Source: Flavihumibacter solisilvae
Lineage (GTDB): Bacteria > Bacteroidota > Bacteroidia > Chitinophagales > Chitinophagaceae
Assembly (NCBI RefSeq): GCF_000814475.1
Contig: NZ_JSVC01000005.1
Location: forward strand, 1 to 64,000
Direction of reading: 5' to 3'
DNA length: 64,000 nt
The position numbers and the translations under genes were made by a program. Positions 9,836 through 16,962 of the stretch are shown in pieces (position 1 is the stretch's first letter; the number at the start of each line of letters is the position of its first letter). The notes below the pieces were generated by a model. The model did not search any database. It was not told the origin of the DNA and was given only the letters and a program-made list of their open reading frames with translations.

Positions 9836-10034
9836 AAAGCCGGGAGAGAGCCGGGAGAGAGCCGGGAGAGCCAGAGAAAACTGCAATAAACCTGCATAAA
9901 AAGTGCTGCTCACACCGAAGAAATACCGGACGAATTACGGAGAAAAGTCAGAGCTCCACCGAAGGAATTGGCATGAATAACCAGGCGGGAGAGCATGAAT
10001 GGCAAGTTATTCAACAAATAATGGCATGAACGAC
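9836..10034 (+). repeat. Island-flanking repeat, left copy
   Basis: Anchors shared with the right copy in the same order and orientation: AAAGCCGGG (9836), AGAGAAAACTG (9873-9883), CGAAGAA (9916), CGGAGAAA (9938) and GCATGAACGAC (10024-10034). The copies differ in spacing, so this is an inferred diverged direct repeat, found by eye. Confidence 0.5.
9839..9873 (+). repeat. 11-bp tandem repeat, about three copies
   Basis: GCCGGGAGAGA occurs at 9839-9849 and 9850-9860, and a third copy lacking the last base runs 9861-9870 into another GCC. The copies are near-identical, which suggests recent slippage. Confidence 0.85.
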
Positions 10035-10064
10035 CATTCCCATAACACGAACAGCATCGTCAAA

Positions 10065-10949
10065 TCAATTTATTTTCAATCGCCAGGTCGCACGGAAGGG
10101 GGGAGTTGCTTCCAGCTGGCTTAATTGTTCGGATGAAAGCAGGCTCAACAGGTAGCCAATCGAACTCAGCCTGTTGAAATTAGCATCTGCTACTTTGTCG
10201 ACCCGGAAGCCGGATTCCTCAAAAAACTGCTCCGCCTGTTCAAAACTGCCAAACATCCGCTCCTCGATGTGTTGCTGGTCTGTCAGGTCTTTCAACGGGT
10301 CTTCGTTTCCCGCCAGCCTTTCCAGTTGGGTCCGGGTATAGATATCACCGGTTAACCAGCAGCCACCACGATTTTTCAGCATGCGATGGATATTTGCGCA
10401 AAGTCGCCGCTTCTCTTCGACATCCAGGTACATCAGCAATCCTTCATTTACCACTGTTACCGGTCCTTCAGGAAGCGAGCTTTCTATTTCCGTGAATTGT
10501 CCTTCGTCAAGTGCGTTTAAGGGTTGCATTGACAGTTTGCCCTTCAGTTGAAGATCGAGCCTGGTTGTCAGCTGTCCAACCAGTTCTTTCTTCTGGCTGA
10601 TAAGTTGCGGAAGGTCGGTATCGGTATAATGAACATCTTTCCTGGTAACCAGGTCCAATCCACGGAAAGAAAAACCCGAAGACAGTTCAAGAACATTGCT
10701 GGTATCGAGCTGTGATAAAAGCTGGTCCACAGACCAGTATCTTTCTTCGAAATGCACAACCCGCTTCCAGAACGCGATATCCTTATTCTGAAATTCAGGT
10801 TCATATGTGTCGGGCAGCGAAACCAGTTCGGCGGCAGTGCGTGCAAAGGGGACGTTAGTGATCCCTTTCAGGAGCAACAAGGCTTTTGCCGAGGGACTGA
10901 TCACCTGGAAGTCCCTCGCTTCATTCTGTATGTCACTTTTCCTTTCCAC
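10065..10949 (-). CDS. Class I SAM-dependent methyltransferase, leucine carboxyl/O-methyltransferase (LCM-like) family
   Basis: A 294-residue soluble protein. The order of elements is that of LCM/polyketide O-methyltransferase-type enzymes (PF04072-like): an N-terminal ARTAAELV segment, SAM-binding motif I VLELSSGFSFRG at about 86-97, an acidic strand end (YTDTDLPQ) and VNEGLLMYLDVEEKR, which matches the family's EGL-x-YL signature. The methyl acceptor is unknown. It begins with GTG at 10949, just downstream of the LacI-type regulator on the same strand (65 bp), so it may share its transcript. It is at the edge of the glycan island and has no evident role in glycan breakdown. Confidence 0.7.
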   Translation of the reverse strand: MERKSDIQNEARDFQVISPSAKALLLLKGITNVPFARTAAELVSLPDTYEPEFQNKDIAFWKRVVHFEERYWSVDQLLSQLDTSNVLELSSGFSFRGLDLVTRKDVHYTDTDLPQLISQKKELVGQLTTRLDLQLKGKLSMQPLNALDEGQFTEIESSLPEGPVTVVNEGLLMYLDVEEKRRLCANIHRMLKNRGGCWLTGDIYTRTQLERLAGNEDPLKDLTDQQHIEERMFGSFEQAEQFFEESGFRVDKVADANFNRLSSIGYLLSLLSSEQLSQLEATPPFRATWRLKIN

Positions 10950-11014
10950 TACTGTAAGTTACGACCAATTATGCGGGGAAAGTCACGCCGGGCAGTTTGT
11001 TCCGGGAACTTGTT

Positions 11015-12178
11015 TTAAGTGGCCATTACAGAGGATGCCCTAATGATCAGTTCAGTTTCGAGATATATGGGTTCTTTTGATTCTGTTCCATTTTTTATAC
11101 TGGCAATTAACAGTCGCATCGCGGTGCGTCCCAAGTCAGCGACAGGTTGTGAAACGGTGGTAAGTGAAGGTTCAATGATTGAAGCCATAGGGTCGTTGCT
11201 AAAGCCAACAACGCCCAGTTCTTCCGGTATTTTAATTCCCTTTTGTTTTGCCATTAACATCACCTGAATAGCCGCAGGATCGTTGACGCAAAAAATGGCA
11301 TCCGGCCTGTTTTTCATGGATAGTAATTTTTCTGCGCACTGTTTTGTGCCTTCTGTTGACAAGTCGGTATGAAGGATTAGGCTTTTCTTTACAGATAGCC
11401 CATTTTTTTTCAATGCATCCATATAACCGTTTAAGCGGTTATTGCTTAAACGCAGAGATACCGGCCCTGCAATGTGTGCAATATTCATAAACCCGGCCTG
11501 GATCAAATGCGTAGTTGCTTTAAAAGCGCCGTCATAATCGTTGACCAAAACCTTCGGGCAGTCTATCTCTTCACACACCCGGTTATAAAATACCATCGGC
11601 ACACCGTGTCGTTCCAAACTCCGAAAATGATCAAATGTTTTAGTTTCTTTAGTCATCGAAATCAAAACTCCTTCCACCCGGTTGGCCAATAAAACATTTA
11701 CATTGGCTATCTCTGTTTTGAGCGATTCCTGCGATTGACATATCACCACATTAAAGCCTGCTTTTGTTGCGACTTCCGTTGCGCCAATTATTACTGTAGG
11801 GAAAAAATAAGTTAGAAATTCCGGAACGATAATTCCGATCGTGTTGCTGCGGCTTTTAACCAGGCTCTGCGCAAGGAGATTGGGCGTATAATGCAGCTTA
11901 CGGGCCATATCCGTCACGGCCTTTTTAGTAGCGGCATTGATGTCGCCATGTTCATGAAGTGCTCGTGATACGGTGGACTTTGAAATATTAAGTGCACGGG
12001 CAATATCACCAATAGTTGTGATATGCTTCTTATTACCGGTTACCTCAGGGGCAGGTTTGGTATTATTAGTTATGGTAAAATAGGACGCACAATCTTTACA
12101 AAAATATCGCTGCATGCCGCGCACTATTCCCGATCGATTGATGGCGTGTACCTGGTTGCATTTTGGACACCGGATCAT
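11015..12178 (-). CDS. LacI-family transcriptional regulator with N-terminal zinc ribbon
   Basis: A 387-residue regulator in three parts. Residues 1-35 hold a four-cysteine ribbon (Cys4, Cys7, Cys27, Cys30 in CPKC and CKDC) like the N-terminal finger of IS1 InsA and related transposase DNA-binding ribbons. Residues about 54-100 are a classical LacI helix-turn-helix (TIGDIARALNISKSTVSRAL) with the hinge NLLAQSL. Residues about 110-385 are the periplasmic-binding-protein-like sugar sensor (IGIIVPEF onward). It is divergent from the SusC gene and is presumably the local sensor for the glycan operon. A palindromic operator candidate lies at 12245-12264 in the shared intergenic region. The extra ribbon is the unusual feature; LacI proteins normally begin with the helix-turn-helix. 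Confidence 0.9.
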   Translation of the reverse strand: MIRCPKCNQVHAINRSGIVRGMQRYFCKDCASYFTITNNTKPAPEVTGNKKHITTIGDIARALNISKSTVSRALHEHGDINAATKKAVTDMARKLHYTPNLLAQSLVKSRSNTIGIIVPEFLTYFFPTVIIGATEVATKAGFNVVICQSQESLKTEIANVNVLLANRVEGVLISMTKETKTFDHFRSLERHGVPMVFYNRVCEEIDCPKVLVNDYDGAFKATTHLIQAGFMNIAHIAGPVSLRLSNNRLNGYMDALKKNGLSVKKSLILHTDLSTEGTKQCAEKLLSMKNRPDAIFCVNDPAAIQVMLMAKQKGIKIPEELGVVGFSNDPMASIIEPSLTTVSQPVADLGRTAMRLLIASIKNGTESKEPIYLETELIIRASSVMAT

Positions 12179-12208
12179 ATTGGATCAATCATCCTTGTTT
12201 GTTTATTT

Positions 12209-12216
12209 CAAACCTA
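12209..12216 (-). promoter_or_regulatory. Candidate -7 box for the LacI regulator
   Basis: On the minus strand TAGGTTTG fits TAnnTTTG. It lies 30 nt before the regulator's ATG (12178), giving a leader of about 25 nt. No clear -33 element was seen. Confidence 0.5.
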
Positions 12217-12244
12217 CGTAAAAAAAATCTAACTACCGGGATCG

Positions 12245-12264
12245 ATTGCGGGAGCGTTTGCAAT
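12245..12264. promoter_or_regulatory. Candidate LacI-type operator between regulator and susC
   Basis: A 20-bp imperfect palindrome with outer arms ATTGC (12245-12249) and GCAAT (12260-12264). The right half CGTTTGCAAT is an excellent LacI/PurR-type half-site; the left half keeps only the outer bases and the central G. Its position between the two divergent starts fits control of both genes. Confidence 0.45.
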
Positions 12265-12338
12265 AGTTTTCGGTTATCCGCCTGATTTTAATGCCTCATC
12301 GTTATATTAATATTGCTCTGATTTATAACCTTAACGAC

Positions 12339-12346
12339 TAAAATTG
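12339..12346 (+). promoter_or_regulatory. Weak candidate -7 box for susC
   Basis: TAAAATTG matches TAnnTTTG except at position five and ends 5 nt before the ATG. A TTG at 12313-12315 is 23 nt upstream, slightly far for a -33 element. Confidence 0.3.
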
Positions 12347-12351
12347 CTTGC

Positions 12352-15300
12352 ATGAACGAGAAAAGAAAAGACTGCTTATGGATTGTTGTTGTCCTCTGTA
12401 GTTTACTTTTATTGCTGGCTCCTGCATTGATGCCTGTGGCCATGGCACAACAAGGCAGCACAACTATTAAAGGAAAGATCCTTTCCGCCGATGGTACACC
12501 ACTTGTCGGCGCTACGATAAACGTAAGAAACACGAATCGCTCCACTATTACCGGCAACAATGGTCAATTCGAATTGACAGGCATCACTCCCGATGCTGTC
12601 CTGGTGATTTCCTTTACAGGATATACTACACTTGAGCGACAGGTAAATAACCAATATGAATTTACGGTTACACTTGCAAAAAACACAGTGCAGCTAACTG
12701 ATGTGGTAGTGGTGGGGTATGGTACTCAAAGAAAAATTGAGACCACCGGGTCTATTGCATCTGTAAAAGCGTCCGAGCTTACGCAGACTCCGGTGGCGAA
12801 TGTTGCTCAGGGATTGCAGGCGCGTGTTTCCGGTGTACAGATAAGCCAGAACTCTGGCGCACCAGGTGGAAACATCAGTGTGAGGATCAGGGGAACCAAT
12901 TCTATTAATGGAACATCAGAACCATTGTACGTAGTAGATGGTATCCAGATCTCAAATGGAGGAGGCATAAATAGTTTAAGTCCCCTCTCCACAATAAATC
13001 CAAACGATATAGAATCAGTTGAAGTTTTGAAAGATGCTTCTGCTTCTGCCATTTATGGCGCAAGGGCTGCAAATGGCGTAGTGCTGATCACTACGAAAAG
13101 AGGCAGATCAGGGGCGACACGCGTATTATATGAAAGCTATTTCGGGACACAGCGGGCTGCAAAAAAACTCGATGTATTAAATGCATCGGAGTTTGCCAGG
13201 TTAGAAAACGAAGTATTTAAAAATAATTATTATTCAAATCCTGACTCTTTAGGCGAAGGTATAAACTGGCAGGATCTTATTTTCCGGGATGCGCGTATTC
13301 AGAATCATCAACTGTCTATTAATGGCGGCAATGAGAAAACCCAGTTGGCACTGTCACTGAATTATTTTGACCAGGAAGGAATCATTATCAATTCAGACTT
13401 CAAACGCTACTCTGTCCGCCTGAACCTTGACCACAAAGTTTCCGACTGGCTGAAAATAGGCACAAGCGTACTGGGAACTTATGGGGTAAATAATAGTGCT
13501 ACCACGGGATCAACCGCAATTGGCGACGGACCGGTGGTAACCGGCAGCATATTGGGCGCAGCCATTGGGGCACCTCCCTTTTTGCAACCTTATCGTGCTG
13601 ATGGCAGCCTTTTCCCTTTTGGTGAGCAGGGGGATGGCCGGTACAGGGAAGTGGCAAATCCACTTGGCTTTGCATCAGTACTCAATCAGCAAACGATCAA
13701 ACGTTACCTGATCAACGTGTACGGTAGCGCCACCATTACAAAAGGTTTGACCTATCGTGCCTCATTTAATGCGGATTTACAAAGTAGCCTGAATGATTAT
13801 TATTCACCACGGTCAATCGTTAACAAGGCTGATTTAAATGACAACTCCGGTTCGGCCTCGAAGGGCAACTCCAACTTTACTGCGTTGTTACATGAGAGCA
13901 TCCTTACTTACGCCACACGTTTTGGTGAAGATCACACTTTTAAAACTACAGCGGTGTTTGCGGCACAGGTTGAAACAGGTAACTCAAACACGATTAATGC
14001 GAACGGGTTCCCCAATGATGTTACGAAAAACGAAGCGCTTCAGCTGGCACTTAACCGGACCGTATCAAGCTACCGTTCCAAACAACAGCTTGAATCATAC
14101 ATGGCCAGGGTCAACTATGGGTTTCGTGATAAATATTTTCTCGACGTAACAGCCCGTATTGACGGTTCCAGCAAATTTGGGGCAAACAATAAATATGGAG
14201 TATTTCCCGCCGTTGCTGCAGCATGGCGTGTTAGCGAAGAGCCATTTCTACAAAACCTGGACTGGCTTTCTGATCTTAAGTTACGGGGTAGTTTTGGTGT
14301 AACAGGTAATGCAGGTGGGATAGAACCTTATCAATCGTTGCCACTTGTGGCCGGTACCGGCGGCGATTACAATATCAATCATACTTATTATACAGGAATT
14401 AACCCTACAGGTATTGCAAACGAGGAGTTGAAATGGGAGAAATCATCGCAGGCCAATATTGGCGTGGACATTTCTTTGTTCCGGAACCGGGTAAATGCAG
14501 TGGTTGAATATTATCATAAGAGAACAAATGACCTGTTGTATGTGATGACACTTCCGCTGAGTTCTGGTTACAGCACCATCACCGGGAACTTTGCTTCAAT
14601 GCAAAACAAAGGGGTTGAGCTTTCTGCCAACGCCAGAATCCTCGATGGAGGTCTGAAATGGAATATTGCCGGAAATATCACATTTAATAGAAATAAAGTG
14701 ATGGACCTGGATGGAGGTGTTACCAATGAACGTTTCATTACAGCTTATTCTCTCCTGAAAGTCGGATCGCCTTTGGGTGTTTTTAAAACGTATGTTTTTG
14801 ATGGTATTAATCAAACCGGAGATGTAATACTGCCAGGCTATGATGGAAGAGTAGGAGGTTACAAGGTAGAGGATCTGAATAAGGATGGCGCGATCAATTC
14901 CAATGACCAAATGATAACAGGCGATCCTAATCCCGATTTCATTTATGGATTTTCTACTGACCTGTCTTTTAAAAACTTTGATTTTAGTGCATTCTTCTCG
15001 GGCACCCAGGGAAACGAGATATACAATGCAGCAAGCCTGTCATTTGAGATGCCTCTTGGCCAGCGCAACATGTATAAAGGACTTGTGAACCGGTGGACGC
15101 CTACCAACCCAAGCAACGAATATGTAAGCGCTTTCCAGGGAGGGCGTTTGCCAATCACCAACAATCCAATCGAGGACGGGTCCTACCTGCGTTGTAGAAA
15201 CATTACGCTTGGTTACACTTTGCCAAAGATGAAAGGCATCCGGAATTTAAGGGTATATATAAGTGCCAACAACCTGTTTACAGTAACGAACTATAGCGGT

Positions 15301-15411
15301 TTTGATCCTGAAGTAAATACCTATGCCGGATCGAATACTGCCATTGGTGTTGATAACCTCGTATATCCCCAGGCAAGGACATTCCTGGGTGGTGTTCAAT
15401 TAGCGTTTTAA
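12352..15411 (+). CDS. SusC/RagA family TonB-linked outer-membrane transporter
   Basis: A 1019-residue TonB-dependent receptor of the SusC class. A signal peptide ending AMAQQ (about 1-34) precedes a CarboxypepD_reg-like domain (about 37-115, GTPLVGATINVRN). The plug follows (about 120-235) with the SusC hallmarks DVVVVGYGTQRK, RIRGTNSIN, PLYVVDG and DASASAIYGARAANGVVLITTKRG. The remainder is a 22-strand-type barrel ending ARTFLGGVQLAF, with a terminal Phe. It imports oligosaccharides across the outer membrane together with the SusD lipoprotein encoded 61 bp downstream. It heads the glycan operon and is divergent from the LacI regulator. Confidence 0.97.
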   Translation: MNEKRKDCLWIVVVLCSLLLLLAPALMPVAMAQQGSTTIKGKILSADGTPLVGATINVRNTNRSTITGNNGQFELTGITPDAVLVISFTGYTTLERQVNNQYEFTVTLAKNTVQLTDVVVVGYGTQRKIETTGSIASVKASELTQTPVANVAQGLQARVSGVQISQNSGAPGGNISVRIRGTNSINGTSEPLYVVDGIQISNGGGINSLSPLSTINPNDIESVEVLKDASASAIYGARAANGVVLITTKRGRSGATRVLYESYFGTQRAAKKLDVLNASEFARLENEVFKNNYYSNPDSLGEGINWQDLIFRDARIQNHQLSINGGNEKTQLALSLNYFDQEGIIINSDFKRYSVRLNLDHKVSDWLKIGTSVLGTYGVNNSATTGSTAIGDGPVVTGSILGAAIGAPPFLQPYRADGSLFPFGEQGDGRYREVANPLGFASVLNQQTIKRYLINVYGSATITKGLTYRASFNADLQSSLNDYYSPRSIVNKADLNDNSGSASKGNSNFTALLHESILTYATRFGEDHTFKTTAVFAAQVETGNSNTINANGFPNDVTKNEALQLALNRTVSSYRSKQQLESYMARVNYGFRDKYFLDVTARIDGSSKFGANNKYGVFPAVAAAWRVSEEPFLQNLDWLSDLKLRGSFGVTGNAGGIEPYQSLPLVAGTGGDYNINHTYYTGINPTGIANEELKWEKSSQANIGVDISLFRNRVNAVVEYYHKRTNDLLYVMTLPLSSGYSTITGNFASMQNKGVELSANARILDGGLKWNIAGNITFNRNKVMDLDGGVTNERFITAYSLLKVGSPLGVFKTYVFDGINQTGDVILPGYDGRVGGYKVEDLNKDGAINSNDQMITGDPNPDFIYGFSTDLSFKNFDFSAFFSGTQGNEIYNAASLSFEMPLGQRNMYKGLVNRWTPTNPSNEYVSAFQGGRLPITNNPIEDGSYLRCRNITLGYTLPKMKGIRNLRVYISANNLFTVTNYSGFDPEVNTYAGSNTAIGVDNLVYPQARTFLGGVQLAF

Positions 15412-15472
15412 ACGATAACTACAAACGAGGCAATTCAGAATTTTCTTCCCAAAAAGTATAAAAATTGAACGG

Positions 15473-16951
15473 ATGAAAAAATATATCATACTCTTCCTGG
15501 CAGGCTGCAGCTGTTTGTTTTCCTGTGTCAAAGAAGAAACTGTTTACTCTTCGGCTTTTACTGAAACTTTTTATAAAACAGCATCCGATGCTGAAAAGGC
15601 GATCATTGCAGTATATGGATCGATGGCGGATATGTATTCGGGGCCGGCGGCAGTTATGGCATCCGATTTCAGCAGTGATCAATCCTATCCACGAGCTGTA
15701 GTGGGAAGGAATACACTGACTTTATTTACCTATGATCCATTTTTTACAGCTGCCCGAACCAGTGGTCGTCTTAATGAAACGCCACAACAAGTATGGGCTT
15801 CATGTTACAGTGGTATAGAAAGGGCAAACTGGATCATTGCCAAACTTCCCGAGGCCGTGATGGATGAATCACGTAAAAACCAGGTGATTGGGGAAGCTCA
15901 TTTTTTACGTGCCTTTTTCTTGTGGACGCTTACAAAAAATTTTGGCGATGTGCCGGTAAAGACAACGCCAAGCACCTCGCTAAAGGAAGCTTACACTGCG
16001 AAAAGTGCCAAAGCGGATGTGTACAAACAAATTTATAGTGATTTGGATAAGGCTGCAGCTTCGGGACTTCCTTCCTTTCCCTCTGTTGACAAAGGCCGTC
16101 CCTCCAGTGAAGTGGTGAATGCTTTGTATGCAAAGGCCGCTTTATACAATGAAGATTGGGCAACGGCATTACAAAAAGCACAGTTGGTAATTACATCCGG
16201 AAAATATTTTTTACTGCCAAACGTAGTGGATGTATACAAGTACGACAAGGAAGATGCTGCGCGTGTGGAGAATATGTGGGCATTTGAAGTCGACCCCATA
16301 ACGCCCGGCCGATCACATCAGCTTACAGGACTTTGTGGTCCGCCTGCCAGTGCAGGACCTGAATTTGCCACCACTTCCTTCGGGTCTATGTTTGCTTACC
16401 AGTCATTCTATAATTCATTTGACCCTGCCGATAAGCGAAGATTGTTGCTGGATACAACCTATGTAAACAAAAGCGGCCAGTTGGTTCCGCAAAAAAGTAT
16501 TACACCAATCACTACCAAAGCTGTGCTTATCAAAAAATACCAGGACCCGACATCCAGGGCGGGGATCATTTGTAACATTCCCATATTCCGGCTCGCTGAT
16601 ATGTACCTGATAGCAGCGGAAGCTGAGGCCCGGATGAATGGCGGAACTACCATTGCTTACGAATATATCAATGCGGTACGCAGAAGGGCCGACCTGCCTG
16701 ACCTGGAACCTGGTCTTGGCCAGGACGCCTTTATCGATGCAGTGTTGCAGGAACGTTCATGGGAATTTTTTGCAGAAGGAGATCGCTGGTATGATCTGAC
16801 CCGTACTGGTAAATTTTTAACGGTGATACCGGCGGCTGTCAATGATGTCTATCCTCAACGCACGCCCCAGGCCAAACACAAATATTTTCCTATTCCGCAG
16901 GAAGAGATCAATGCAAATCCAAAACTTGAGCAAAACCCTGATTGGAAGTAA
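15473..16951 (+). CDS. SusD/RagB family glycan-binding outer-membrane lipoprotein
   Basis: A 492-residue lipoprotein, normal length for SusD. The N-terminus MKKYIILFLAGCSCLFSC offers two lipobox cysteines (Cys12 and Cys18); LFSC followed by charged residues looks more usual. SusD features include TETFYKTASDAEKAIIAVYG near the start, the TPR-like helices around GEAHFLRAFFLWTLTKNFGDVPV, a RLADMYLIAAEAEAR segment, and the C-terminal ERSWEFFAEGDRWYDLTRTGK and FPIPQEEINANPKLEQNPDW. It forms the lid of the SusC channel and binds the glycan at the surface. It is followed 11 bp later by a glycan-active enzyme. Confidence 0.97.
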   Translation: MKKYIILFLAGCSCLFSCVKEETVYSSAFTETFYKTASDAEKAIIAVYGSMADMYSGPAAVMASDFSSDQSYPRAVVGRNTLTLFTYDPFFTAARTSGRLNETPQQVWASCYSGIERANWIIAKLPEAVMDESRKNQVIGEAHFLRAFFLWTLTKNFGDVPVKTTPSTSLKEAYTAKSAKADVYKQIYSDLDKAAASGLPSFPSVDKGRPSSEVVNALYAKAALYNEDWATALQKAQLVITSGKYFLLPNVVDVYKYDKEDAARVENMWAFEVDPITPGRSHQLTGLCGPPASAGPEFATTSFGSMFAYQSFYNSFDPADKRRLLLDTTYVNKSGQLVPQKSITPITTKAVLIKKYQDPTSRAGIICNIPIFRLADMYLIAAEAEARMNGGTTIAYEYINAVRRRADLPDLEPGLGQDAFIDAVLQERSWEFFAEGDRWYDLTRTGKFLTVIPAAVNDVYPQRTPQAKHKYFPIPQEEINANPKLEQNPDWK

Positions 16952-16962
16952 AAACTTTAAAC

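Larger units (their letters stand above)
9799..10064. other. Noncoding stretch at the left border of the glycan island
   Basis: No gene was found here. It holds an 11-bp tandem repeat and several words shared in order with the noncoding region at 26639-27102 (see the repeat entries). It lies between the PorP/SprF stop and the methyltransferase stop on the opposite strand, but no convincing terminator hairpin was seen. Confidence 0.6.

Noticed and set aside
11015-12178. Insertion-sequence remnant because of the InsA-like zinc ribbon
   Set aside because: The ribbon is in frame with an intact LacI regulator, and no transposase, inverted repeats or target duplication are visible.
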